DNA from: Sporosarcina sp. FSL K6-1508
Lineage (GTDB): Bacteria; Bacillota; Bacilli; Bacillales_A; Planococcaceae
Direction of reading: 5' to 3'
Assembly (NCBI RefSeq): GCF_038007465.1
Contig: NZ_JBBOXF010000001.1
Span: 2,367,001-2,431,000 of the forward strand
Length of the DNA stretch: 64,000 bases
Shown: positions 1 to 7,883 of the stretch, in pieces
Position numbering within the stretch: position 1 is the stretch's first letter
How the letters are laid out: each line of letters opens with the position of its first letter
Translations under genes and position numbers: made by a program
Notes under the pieces: generated by a model
What the model saw: the letters and a program-made list of their open reading frames with translations, nothing else
Databases searched by the model: none
What the model was told of the DNA's origin: nothing

Positions 1-1140
1 AATTGTAGATTTAAAGTTACGAAGGAACAGCATAATAATAATTACTGCAAAGAGCGCACCGAACAATGCTTTATTAATCATTGTATCAACGGATTGTTGA
101 ATGGGTTCCCCTTGGTCGAGTGTGGTAGAAATTTTGACGCCATCATTTTCTTTTTCGAATTGTGACATCAATTCTTTAACATCATCGACAACAGTTACCG
201 TATTGGCATTCTGCGATTTCACAATTTGAACAGCAATGGCTTCCTTTCCATTCATTCTTGAAATAGATTCGGCTTTTCCGACATGCTCAATTGTTGCAAT
301 TTCCCCCAGCTTGACTGAAGGTAATTTGAAAGCACCAGCATCCATTCCCGTTGGTGGTCCTGCAGGTATTTCAGAGCCTCCAGTAGAAGGGGAAGCGGGC
401 ATCATAGGGATTAGCATGTTTTCTAAATCTTCAACGGTTGTGATGTTGCCATCGATGACGACCGATTGTTCTTCTTCATTGAATTGGAACAAGCCAAGTG
501 GCATTGTCATATCTGAGCCTTTTACAATTTGTTTCACTGTAGCTTCATCCAAATTGTTGGCGGCTAATTTTTCTTTATCGAATGTGAGAATGACTTCTTC
601 AATTTGTTGCCCTGATACTGCAACACTTGAAACGCCATTAATTCCTTCAAGCTCAGGAACGAGTGTGTCTTCTACTTTTATCGTTAACTGTTCAAGATCC
701 GCATCGCTGTCTGAAACACTGAGAGCTAGAATTGGAAAAGCATTAATGCTAATTCTACCAACGCTCGGATCCATCGCGTTTTCTGGCAAGGTGATATTTT
801 TTAGTGCATCGTTTACATCTTCTTCAGCCTGTTTCATATCCGTGCCAAATGAATATTCGATTTGCAGAGATGATGCATTCTGGTACGATGAGGAGCTTAC
901 CGATGTAACTCCATTTAAGCTTTTAACCGCTTTTTCAAGCGGCTCCGAGATTTCATTTACCACTTGATCAGGAGTAGCACCCGGGTAAATCGTCGTTACA
1001 CTTACGATAGGAATTGTAATATCAGGTATTGTTTCCAAATTCATTTTCGTTGCGGAATAAATACCGGTGGCTGTTATAATTAAAGTGAGAAGCCATACAG
1101 CTAATTTGTTCTTCATGACAAAGTTAATGATTGAATTCAT
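1..1140 (-). CDS. swrC: RND-family efflux transporter, N-terminal part (SwrC/YerP-like)
   Basis: The reverse strand is open from the ATG at 1140 to the window edge, giving about 380 residues of a protein normally near 1000; the rest lies outside the window. The start reads MNSIINFVMKNKLAVW and runs into a first membrane helix (about residues 10-30). A periplasmic-type porter domain follows, with the typical stretch PDITIPIVSVTTIYPGATPD and the later QLTIKVEDTLVPELEGI. A second helix begins near residue 350 (ALFAVIIMLFL). This layout is that of proton-driven RND pumps; in Bacillus the match is SwrC (YerP), which exports surfactin and other amphiphiles. It is divergent from a TetR gene related to YerO, the neighbour of swrC in B. 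subtilis. The substrate here is inferred from family only. Confidence 0.85.
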   Translation of the reverse strand, partial: MNSIINFVMKNKLAVWLLTLIITATGIYSATKMNLETIPDITIPIVSVTTIYPGATPDQVVNEISEPLEKAVKSLNGVTSVSSSSYQNASSLQIEYSFGTDMKQAEEDVNDALKNITLPENAMDPSVGRISINAFPILALSVSDSDADLEQLTIKVEDTLVPELEGINGVSSVAVSGQQIEEVILTFDKEKLAANNLDEATVKQIVKGSDMTMPLGLFQFNEEEQSVVIDGNITTVEDLENMLIPMMPASPSTGGSEIPAGPPTGMDAGAFKLPSVKLGEIATIEHVGKAESISRMNGKEAIAVQIVKSQNANTVTVVDDVKELMSQFEKENDGVKISTTLDQGEPIQQSVDTMINKALFGALFAVIIIMLFLRNFKSTI

Positions 1141-1164
1141 ATGTACCTCCAATATTTTTTACTT

Positions 1165-1178
1165 TGACCAACTAGTCA
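1165..1178. promoter_or_regulatory. TetR-type operator half-palindrome, copy 1
   Basis: TGACCAACTAGTCA has inverted arms TGAC/GTCA and lies just upstream of the efflux gene start. It resembles the second palindrome 66 bp away, so both are probably bound by the divergent TetR protein. Confidence 0.5.
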
Positions 1179-1230
1179 TAATGCTTTATCATTGAATATG
1201 AAGAGTCAATCGATCCTTTTTCATATTAAC

Positions 1231-1244
1231 TGACTGGTCAGTCA
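1231..1244. promoter_or_regulatory. TetR-type operator palindrome, copy 2
   Basis: TGACTGGTCAGTCA has perfect TGACT/AGTCA arms around GGTC. It sits between the divergent efflux and TetR genes, which is the usual place for a TetR operator. Confidence 0.55.
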
Positions 1245-1388
1245 TGAGTCAAGTGAAACAATTGTGTCTTATATATTGAACATTTGGATATAGCGAAGGC
1301 ATCTTATAAAAGGTAGCTGGAGTGGGTTTAAAAGAATTTTTCATTTTAAGTTTTATATATTACTTTTTTACTAAGTGGAGGTTTTGAT

Positions 1389-2234
1389 TTGTCGGATAAA
1401 AAAATATTGATCATCGAAAAGGCATCTGAACTTTTTGCGAAAAACGGATTTGACGCAACATCCGTACAAGAAATTACAGATGCATGTGGCATTTCGAAAG
1501 GTTCTTTTTATCTTTCATTTAAATCGAAGGAAAGCCTTCAATTTTCGATATTTGAGTACTTTAGTACGAAGCTGATTGAGCGGATAGGCAGTATTTATCA
1601 AATGGAAATTGGACCGAGGGAAAGATTTGAACAGTTTTTCGTTATTCAATTTGAAGAGATTGCTCGTTATTCGGATTTTATTCTCATGCAAATGCGAGAG
1701 CAAACAAATCCAATCAATGACGAAATGTTGGGGTTAATGAATGACATGCGTAGAAAAACGTATGAAGCCCAAGAAAGCCTTTTACTGAATTTGTATGGAG
1801 AAGACATAAAAGAGCATATGACAGATCTTGTTGTCATTTTGGGTGGAATCGTAAAAGGCTATATTGAAATTATTGTCTTTAATGAAGACTCTTTAGATTA
1901 TGTAGGGTTAGCGTATTATATCGTAGAACGGATCGATTCCATCGTCAAAGGTCTATCTAAACCATTTCTAACAACAGAACTATTAGTGAAAAATGGGATG
2001 TGCGGAGCTGATCGATCGATTACAGCTGAAGAATTGTTAAAAGAAATCAAGCGGGTCAAGCAGAGGGTAGCGGATGAAGACCTGTTAATCAGTCTGGAGG
2101 TCATTGAACAGGAAATTTCGAAAAATAACTATCGAAAACCTGTACTTTCCGGCATGATGTCCAATTTGAAAAACAGTGAACTGACAGAGCAATTTGTAAG
2201 GAAATTAAAGCAGTTTTTGGATCAATCCGCTTGA
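1389..2234 (+). CDS. yerO: TetR/AcrR family repressor (YerO-like)
   Basis: A 281-residue regulator. The N-terminal 50 residues form a TetR DNA-binding domain (ASELFAKNGFDATSVQEIT, then the recognition helix region GISKGSFYLSFKSKESL). The C-terminal ligand domain is long for the family, where about 200 residues is typical, and the length agrees with YerO. The start is a TTG at 1389, preceded by a GGAGG-type site 7 bases upstream; no ATG gives a complete HTH. It is divergent from the SwrC-like pump with two palindromic operators in the gap, so autoregulation and pump repression are likely. The pairing with YerO rests on context plus domain length. Confidence 0.8.
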   Translation: MSDKKILIIEKASELFAKNGFDATSVQEITDACGISKGSFYLSFKSKESLQFSIFEYFSTKLIERIGSIYQMEIGPRERFEQFFVIQFEEIARYSDFILMQMREQTNPINDEMLGLMNDMRRKTYEAQESLLLNLYGEDIKEHMTDLVVILGGIVKGYIEIIVFNEDSLDYVGLAYYIVERIDSIVKGLSKPFLTTELLVKNGMCGADRSITAEELLKEIKRVKQRVADEDLLISLEVIEQEISKNNYRKPVLSGMMSNLKNSELTEQFVRKLKQFLDQSA

Positions 2235-2245
2235 TATCATTCTTC

Positions 2246-2266
2246 GCTTTTTAAGCGATTTTGTGG
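2246..2266 (+). terminator. Short hairpin terminator after yerO
   Basis: TCGCTT/AAGCGA stem with a T-rich 3' side (ATTTTGT). It is short, so efficiency is uncertain. Confidence 0.4.
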
Positions 2267-2306
2267 TAAGATTCAAGTTCAGAATAGAAGAGGACGTGAA
2301 GTTGAA

Positions 2307-2681
2307 TTGATTACAATTACAGTACCGAATCCGGATATAACAATCGTACAACGCAAACAAGAGATAACTGCAGACGCTGCGCCAATTAAACCGGTTTATG
2401 GGTTTATTGATTTGCATGAAATCCCACGTGATAAAGGCGGCATCATCTTATTTTATAACAATAAAGATGAATTGTTATTTGCAGGGAAAGCTCGTAAATT
2501 GCGCCAGCGCGTGAAAAAGCACTTTGATGACTCAGTATCGCCAATCAAAGATCATCGTAACGAAGTAAACAAAATTTCTGTCCTAGTAATCGAAGATCCG
2601 ATGGAACGCGAAATTTACGAAACGTATATCATTAATACACAACGTGCGAAATATAATGTCGATAAAGTATTTTTCGAGTGA
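2307..2681 (+). CDS. Small GIY-YIG-like domain protein
   Basis: A 124-residue protein starting at TTG 2307 with a weak AGAGGACG ribosome site. Residues about 30-115 resemble the UvrC/GIY-YIG fold: a strand (GGIILFYNNKDELLFAGKA) replaces the classical GIY...YIG pair, and a basic helix KLRQRVKKHF follows with its Arg near the usual catalytic position. A conserved-looking Glu occurs in EREIYETYII, and the end has the KYNVDK pattern seen in UvrC N-termini. It lacks the rest of UvrC, so it is a stand-alone domain. Whether it cleaves DNA is unknown; the GIY tyrosine is not evident. No operon partner is visible, and the gene is followed by a structured spacer and a terminator. Confidence 0.55.
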   Translation: MITITVPNPDITIVQRKQEITADAAPIKPVYGFIDLHEIPRDKGGIILFYNNKDELLFAGKARKLRQRVKKHFDDSVSPIKDHRNEVNKISVLVIEDPMEREIYETYIINTQRAKYNVDKVFFE

Positions 2682-2694
2682 TCAAAATAGTGCC

Positions 2695-2816
2695 AAGCAA
2701 CTCGTATCTGGGTCGACTTATAACCCGAAACTCTAGGCGTTGGAGTCTAGAAGGGAAATCTTCAAGGTAATACTTTTTCGAAATTCGAGACTTTAAAATT
2801 ATCAAAGTAACTCCGG
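2695..2816 (+). ncRNA. Possible structured transcript between 2682 and the terminator
   Basis: The spacer after the GIY-YIG-like gene contains consecutive small hairpins: GGGT...ACCC at about 2716-2732 and ACTCTA...TGGAGT at about 2740-2756. It ends in a clear rho-independent terminator. No open frame is convincing and I recognise no Rfam class. It may be a 3'UTR-derived RNA or just an untranslated tail. Confidence 0.25.
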
Positions 2817-2850
2817 AGCTGACTGCCACGTGCAATCAGCTTTTATTTTT
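2817..2850 (+). terminator. Rho-independent terminator
   Basis: Stem AGCTGACTGC/GCAATCAGCT around a 5-base loop, followed by TTTTATTTTT. It ends the transcript of the GIY-YIG-like gene and its spacer. Confidence 0.8.
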
Positions 2851-2879
2851 GAATAAATACATAGGAAAAGGGTGGAAGC

Positions 2880-4142
2880 ATGGACGAACGTTTACAAAGG
2901 ATAGCTGATGAAGCGCAAGTGAAGTTTGGTTTGGACGCATACCGGTTGGAAAGGTACTTCATTTATAAAGAACGAGATAGTACAGGGATTGCTGTTTATA
3001 ATTTCAACATGGAATGGTTTCCTAAAGAGTTAAATGAACCAATTGATGAGGATTATAATCCTGTGGGCACAGCAATTGTTGAGTATGCTATTCAAAAGCA
3101 ACATTTTAGCAGTGTATCATTTGTGCAAGGTGAAACATTTTCCACAAAAACTCACTTTCCCAATCAAACCGTGGACGAAGTCGCGGCATGGCTTGAAGAA
3201 GAGACTGGACTGATCTATGAACAGGATTTTAAGTTAACGGAAGCGAATGCAAACGGATTTCAATTTAAATCAGATGTCGACGGTATCCATATTACTCCGA
3301 GCTGTATGTTTGAAGTCGAATTTGATGATACAGGTAAACTGACTTCTTATCATTCCTATGGAACAATCCCGTCCCAGGAGCTTGTGGAGAAATCGAAATT
3401 CACGTTGACATTAGAAGAGATTGAGCCAATTGTTAAAAAGCAGCTTCAACTCGTGAAGTTTCCATCTGAAACGGAAAAACGCTTCGTGCCCGTTTATGCA
3501 ATGGATGAAGTGTATGTAACAGTGGAGGGAGCCCGAATAATTCCATTTATGGAACATGAGCGTTCAGAAGTAAGAGTAGACGAAGTAATTGTATGGGATA
3601 AGCCGCTGTACGAACAGATTAATCGTGAGGAAATCACAGTTGTTTCTGAAGTAAGCATAGAGGAAGCATTCGGTAAAAACGACGATAGTGAAAAACTGAC
3701 ATTGTCAGCTAAACAAATTGAAGGCAGCAAAAAAAACACCAGGGATGTCTTAAGGGCCGAATATCCCGACGAATCAGGAAATTGGAAGTTATTTAAACTC
3801 AAGCGCCAAGAGAAATTCATCGAAGCACACTGTACATTAAATGACGAAGACCAAACGCTTTTCAATCGAAAAGTAGTCGTGTTCATGCACCCCGAAACAA
3901 TGAAAGTACTGAACTACCTTGACAACGGAGCGATGTTCGAGATTTTCGATGCCTTTGCTCCTGCCGCAAAAGCGGTCGTAACACATGAAGAAGCGTTTGA
4001 GAAGATGATCCCCTATATTACGCTTGATCCGACTTATGTATATGACGAAATCATGGGTAAATATATTCTTTGTGGCTTGTTGGATGCAGCGGAATGTGTA
4101 GACGCTGTAACAGGGGAAGTGGCCGATTTAGGGGATATATAA
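2880..4142 (+). CDS. Uncharacterised cytoplasmic protein, possibly YcdB/YcdC-like repeat domains
   Basis: 420 residues, start ATG with AGGAAAAGGGTGG upstream. It has no signal peptide or membrane segment and is strongly acidic. Two similar halves are suggested: an N-terminal part with VDEVAAWLEEETGL and a C-terminal part with LFNRKVVVFMHPETMKVLNYLDNG. Short strands alternate with an FEVEFDD / FKLKRQ pattern, reminiscent of PepSY/YcdB-type proteins. I cannot assign a function. It stands alone, between a terminator at 2817-2850 and a MITE-like element at 4203. The fold suggestion is a guess from pattern only; that it is a real gene is supported by its length, start signal and codon use. Confidence 0.6.
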   Translation: MDERLQRIADEAQVKFGLDAYRLERYFIYKERDSTGIAVYNFNMEWFPKELNEPIDEDYNPVGTAIVEYAIQKQHFSSVSFVQGETFSTKTHFPNQTVDEVAAWLEEETGLIYEQDFKLTEANANGFQFKSDVDGIHITPSCMFEVEFDDTGKLTSYHSYGTIPSQELVEKSKFTLTLEEIEPIVKKQLQLVKFPSETEKRFVPVYAMDEVYVTVEGARIIPFMEHERSEVRVDEVIVWDKPLYEQINREEITVVSEVSIEEAFGKNDDSEKLTLSAKQIEGSKKNTRDVLRAEYPDESGNWKLFKLKRQEKFIEAHCTLNDEDQTLFNRKVVVFMHPETMKVLNYLDNGAMFEIFDAFAPAAKAVVTHEEAFEKMIPYITLDPTYVYDEIMGKYILCGLLDAAECVDAVTGEVADLGDI

Positions 4143-4202
4143 GGTTCAATTAGTTCATTGGTATGCATAAATGGGGATTGAATACTCGTTCCCCATTTGT
4201 GC

Positions 4203-4732
4203 TATATATGTTGAATTAAAGAATCCCATTGAATCTGCTGTGGCGCTCACTAATGAGAGAGTTGTAATTCGGAGTGTGGATTGTAGATCGCTTGGCGCTT
4301 TGGGGATGCCTTCCGCCATAAGCCTGGATTAGCGCTTCGCATCCAGTCTTACGGCTTCGGCGACCCCTTTGCAGCGCTTGCGCTAGGGTGTTCATTATCG
4401 AGAGAAGTGTAATTTTGAGATGTATATGCCGAGATTATATTGTGATTACTAGTTGATACTGCTTAAAGTCAAGAAAGAAGCACTCCAGGTTGCAGATTTC
4501 ATCACAGCTAATGAAATGCGCTTTCTCAAATGGACACCCAGCGAAGGCGCGACTTCGTGGTAGCCGAAGCGATAAGACTGAAAGTGATCTTCTTTCTGGC
4601 TTATCGCGGGAGGCATCCACAAAGCGATAGTAGCAGGAATTCCAATTCACTCCGAGTATTGGGGTCTTTTCAGTGGCCTCCCAAAATCCTTTGTAAAGCG
4701 CATACGCCGTATTCATTTGTTCAACATATATA
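4203..4732. repeat. MITE-like TIR element, copy 1 (long form)
   Basis: It starts with TATATATGTTGAA (4203-4215) and ends with the exact inverted copy TTCAACATATATA (4720-4732). The two halves are imperfect inverted repeats of each other: a block GGATGCC...CGC.ATAAGCC...AGTCTTA.GGCTTCGG occurs near 4303-4370 and again inverted near 4540-4620. The left 250 bases match the copy at 50864. There is no transposase gene inside; the short open frames look accidental. It fills the 628-base gap between convergent genes, the uncharacterised gene and sigL. Confidence 0.75.
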
Positions 4733-4770
4733 AATTGATATTGAATGATAGAAAATGAAAGGTTATCCAA

Positions 4771-6048
4771 TTACTTTTTACGCATTCTTGAAGTCGGTAT
4801 ACTTAGTTCTTCTCTGTATTTACTTATCGTACGCCTAGAAATAATAATACCTTCTGTGCTATTGAAGTAATTGGCGATCGTTTGATCGGAAAGTGGTTTG
4901 GATTTATTTTCTTCGGCAATGAACTTTTCCAGAAGGGCTTTCACTTTCGTTTGAGATATGGCGTTTCCATCCGATGTTTCCAACTTTGACGTGAATAATG
5001 TTTTAAAATAGAAAGTGCCTTTAGGTGTTTGAATTACTTTATTCGACGTTGCCCTGCTGATAGTCGACTCATGCATACCAATCTCTTCTGCGACTTCTTT
5101 TAGCGTTAATGGTTGCAGGGAGACAAATCCATCTTTAAAAAACTGTTCTTGTCTCTTAATAATCACTTTCATTATTTTTAAAATTGTTGTTCTTCGCTGT
5201 TCAATGCTGTTTAGAAGCTGCTGATAGTCATTGAATTGGCTGTTAAGATACTTCGACGTGGTACTTTTCTCTTTAAGTAAGTTCGTATATTCTTTATTCA
5301 GTTGAATTTTTGGTAGATATCCATCATTTAAGTGATAAGATATCTCTTCATCCTTAAAGTCAACAACAATGTCGGGGGTCAAATACTCTGTTTTGAAGTC
5401 CGAGATATGACTGCATGGTTTCGGGTTAAGTGTTTTAATAAATTCATGAATTTCTTTTACTTCAACTAGCGATAGATTCATACGAAAGGCGATTTCGTTC
5501 CATTTGTGGTTTGCCAGTAAATCCAAGTGGTTGAGAATCAAACATTCTGCAAGTATCTCCTCAGGGTACTCATATATAATTTGCAATTGGAGACATTCTA
5601 TTAAATTTCTCGCGCCAATTCCTGTTGGACCAACTTTCTGAAGAAGATGAATACCTCGTTCAATCTCCTGCAAATTATATGTTTTCTCCTCATCCAAGTA
5701 TAAATAGCCATTATCATCTAAATTATAAATAAGATATTTAAGGAGTTTGCGGTCTTGTTCATCTTTAAATGTGAATGTTACCTGTTGCATCAAATCAATT
5801 TTCATTCCGCCCTCATTACTTTCAAGAAAGTCTACAGGAAGTAAAGTTGATTTTGAAGGTGTTGAATATGTATCAGATTTCTGTTTATACTCATCTGACT
5901 CTAGTTCGATTAAAGGGTTTTCCAACTCTTTTTCTTGTAAGTATTGGTATAGCTCATAAGTGGAATACTGCAATATCTCAATGGCTTGTCTCAAATCAGG
6001 TGTCATTGTTAAATGGAGTCCTTGCCGTTGTTCAATTACAAGTTGCAT
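4771..6048 (-). CDS. sigL: RNA polymerase sigma-54 factor (SigL/RpoN)
   Basis: 425 residues using the ATG at 6048, which follows AAGGGGGGAAAAC; an upstream in-frame ATG at 6108 has no ribosome site. Region I is Gln/Leu-rich (MQLVIEQRQGLHLTM, then DLRQAIEILQYSTYEL). The middle carries the core-binding region and an HTH (TLKEVAEEIGMHESTISRAT). The C-terminus ends with the RpoN box variant ISRRTISKYREEL, which reads the -24 element. SigL directs transcription from -24/-12 promoters and needs an AAA+ activator. An activator is encoded at 10350 and a consensus -24/-12 site lies at 12220, so the sigma factor, its activator and a target sit within 8 kb. Confidence 0.95.
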   Translation of the reverse strand: MQLVIEQRQGLHLTMTPDLRQAIEILQYSTYELYQYLQEKELENPLIELESDEYKQKSDTYSTPSKSTLLPVDFLESNEGGMKIDLMQQVTFTFKDEQDRKLLKYLIYNLDDNGYLYLDEEKTYNLQEIERGIHLLQKVGPTGIGARNLIECLQLQIIYEYPEEILAECLILNHLDLLANHKWNEIAFRMNLSLVEVKEIHEFIKTLNPKPCSHISDFKTEYLTPDIVVDFKDEEISYHLNDGYLPKIQLNKEYTNLLKEKSTTSKYLNSQFNDYQQLLNSIEQRRTTILKIMKVIIKRQEQFFKDGFVSLQPLTLKEVAEEIGMHESTISRATSNKVIQTPKGTFYFKTLFTSKLETSDGNAISQTKVKALLEKFIAEENKSKPLSDQTIANYFNSTEGIIISRRTISKYREELSIPTSRMRKK

Positions 6049-6126
6049 TTGTTTTCCCCCCTTGTGAAGTTGTGTGATAACGCCGGATGCACCGCTGGGA
6101 ATAATCAACTTACGCTAGATAGATAG

Positions 6127-6158
6127 TTCCTATAGTCTTTAATACTATTCTATAGGAA
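6127..6158. promoter_or_regulatory. Inverted repeat upstream of sigL
   Basis: TTCCTATAG (6127-6135) and CTATAGGAA (6150-6158) are perfect 9-base arms with a 14-base spacer. The repeat lies between divergent sigL and the riboswitch-led mmg operon, so it may be an operator for either. No poly-T follows, so it is not a terminator. Confidence 0.4.
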
Positions 6159-6182
6159 TAGAAATCAGATGTGAATAAAGAA

Positions 6183-6211
6183 TTGGAATATTTAAAAGTT
6201 TGTGTTATAGT
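6183..6211 (+). promoter_or_regulatory. Sigma-A promoter for the riboswitch-mmgD transcript
   Basis: TTGGAA (6183-6188), 17-base spacer, TATAGT (6206-6211). The expected start near 6218 would transcribe the whole cobalamin riboswitch. Confidence 0.55.
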
Positions 6212-6237
6212 CAAGGGGATATTTCGATAATTGAATA

Positions 6238-6418
6238 TGTGTAAAAATAGGTGCGGATTAATACTGATGTATTGGTCTGCTTAAAAGGGAAGTTCGGTGA
6301 GAATCCGACGCTGTCCCGCAACTGTAAATGGGAGCGATTTCGTTTAAACCACTGCTTTTTATAAAAAAGTGGGAAGGTACGAATAGCAATGATCATTAGC
6401 CAGGAGACCTGCCTCTTT
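6238..6418 (+). promoter_or_regulatory. Cobalamin (AdoCbl) riboswitch
   Basis: It shows the conserved B12-box landmarks in order: AAAAGGGAAG and GGTGAGAATCC near 6283-6306, GCTGTCCCGCAACTGTAA near 6311-6328, GGGAAGG near 6371-6377, and AGCCAGGAGACCTGCC at 6399-6414. A terminator hairpin follows at 6527. The first gene downstream is a methylcitrate synthase, not a B12 biosynthesis or uptake gene. B12 binding would be expected to promote termination and so repress the methylcitrate operon. Confidence 0.92.
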
Positions 6419-6526
6419 TTATAACACATGTTGACCTACGAGGATAGGGGGTGTTAAGGACGCGCGGATGAGCTATGCCTATTTTTAGCAGGCGGCTTTC
6501 TTTTAGTTGGGATTCTGGCGCTCTTT

Positions 6527-6556
6527 AACAACTTCTCTTATGAAGTTGTTTTTTTT
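6527..6556 (+). terminator. Riboswitch-controlled terminator
   Basis: AACAACTTC/GAAGTTGTT stem with a 6-base loop and eight consecutive Ts. It lies between the cobalamin aptamer and mmgD, so it is the likely expression platform. Confidence 0.85.
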
Positions 6557-6616
6557 ATGGTCAGAAATAAGGGGAAGCGCTGCGAACAGATACAAATAGG
6601 ATAATTTTTGGTGAAG

Positions 6617-6630
6617 TGAAAGCGTTTACA
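6617..6630 (+). promoter_or_regulatory. CcpA cre site upstream of mmgD
   Basis: TGAAAGCGTTTACA matches the cre consensus TGWAANCGNTNWCA at every position. It lies downstream of the riboswitch terminator and 41 bases before the mmgD start, so bound CcpA would act as a roadblock to elongation. Confidence 0.75.
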
Positions 6631-6670
6631 AATCTCAGAGTCATAACCATTCAGATTGGGGGAAAATAGT

Positions 6671-7801
6671 ATGACGAATACACTTACATTTTTACCAGGA
6701 CTTGAAGGCGTGATTGCCACTGAAACATCCATTTCGCTGCTCGATACGGAATTGGGTCAGATTATTATCAAAGGATACGATTTAATCGAGCTTTCAAAAA
6801 CAAAAGGGTATCTTGATATTGTCCACTTGCTAATGGAAAATACCTTGCCGTCTGATACTGAAAAAACAGGTGTGGAAGATAAATTGAAAAAAGAGCATGG
6901 TGTGCCAGAAGGTGTCACAAAGATTTTGCAAGCATTGCCTAAAGAGACACATCCAATGGACGCATTGCGAACTGGGATATCTGCTTTAGCGGGCTATGAT
7001 AAGGAAATTGATCAGCACACTCTAGCTATCAATAAAAAAAGAGCTTACGAGTTACTTGGAAAAATACCGGAAATAATTGCGAACAGCTTTCACATTTTAC
7101 AGGAAGAGGAACAAATCCTTCCGTTGAAAGAATTGCCATACAGTGCTAATTTCCTTTATATGATTACGGGGAGGAAACCGACAGAGTTGGAAGAATCTAT
7201 TTTTGACCAGTCGCTACTACTTTATAGCGAGCACGAAATGCCAAATTCCACCTTCACCGCAAGGGTAATTGCCTCGACGTTTTCGGATTTATATGGTGCA
7301 TTGACTGGAGCGGTTGCTTCTTTAAAGGGCTATTTACATGGAGGAGCGAATGAAGCGGTCATGAATATGCTTTTAGAGGCTGGTTCTGTTGACGCATTTG
7401 AATTGATATTAGAAAAGCGTTTACGTGATAAAGAGAAAATTATGGGGTTTGGTCATCGAGTCTATATGAAAAAGATGGATCCAAGGGCCTTGGTAATGAA
7501 GGATGCTTTAAAGGAGTTATGTGCGCTAAAGGGTGACGATCTCCTTTACCGAATGTGTGAGGCGGGAGAAACCATAATGGAAAGAGAGAAAGGACTTTAT
7601 CCAAATCTAGATTATTACGCGGCACCGGTATATTGGATGCTGGGCATTCCAATCCCATTATACACACCAATCTTTTTTGGTTCGAGAACAGTAGGATTGT
7701 GTGCGCATGTTATTGAACAACATGAAAATAATCGTTTATACCGTCCAAGGGTTCATTATATAGGCGAACGACACAGCAATCATTCAACTGGGGAGTTGTA
7801 A
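6671..7801 (+). CDS. mmgD: 2-methylcitrate synthase / citrate synthase
   Basis: 376 residues from the ATG at 6671, which follows TTGGGGGAA; the in-frame TTG at 6656 lies inside that ribosome site and is rejected. Citrate-synthase catalytic residues are present: His in YLHGGANEAVM (about 223), His in GFGHRVYMKKMDPRA (about 262) and Asp in LDYYAAPVYW (about 314). It condenses propionyl-CoA, and often acetyl-CoA, with oxaloacetate to (2-methyl)citrate, the first step of the methylcitrate cycle. prpD and prpB follow in the same order as in B. subtilis mmgD-mmgE-mmgF. Expression should respond to B12 through the riboswitch and to sugar through the cre. The methylcitrate role is assigned from operon context. 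Confidence 0.9.
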   Translation: MTNTLTFLPGLEGVIATETSISLLDTELGQIIIKGYDLIELSKTKGYLDIVHLLMENTLPSDTEKTGVEDKLKKEHGVPEGVTKILQALPKETHPMDALRTGISALAGYDKEIDQHTLAINKKRAYELLGKIPEIIANSFHILQEEEQILPLKELPYSANFLYMITGRKPTELEESIFDQSLLLYSEHEMPNSTFTARVIASTFSDLYGALTGAVASLKGYLHGGANEAVMNMLLEAGSVDAFELILEKRLRDKEKIMGFGHRVYMKKMDPRALVMKDALKELCALKGDDLLYRMCEAGETIMEREKGLYPNLDYYAAPVYWMLGIPIPLYTPIFFGSRTVGLCAHVIEQHENNRLYRPRVHYIGERHSNHSTGEL

Positions 7802-7883
7802 CTGGCCGTTCACCACAACAGCGATACACTAGGCATCACTTGATACTATTCTAAACAAATTGAAAGCGGAAAGGAAGAGTTAG

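Noticed and set aside
236..967. Forward 243-residue open frame at the left end
   Set aside because: It is the shadow of the RND transporter on the other strand, which has clear family motifs throughout.
4435..4770. 111-codon reverse frame inside the 4203-4732 element
   Set aside because: It lies within a non-coding palindromic repeat and has no ribosome site or recognisable domain.
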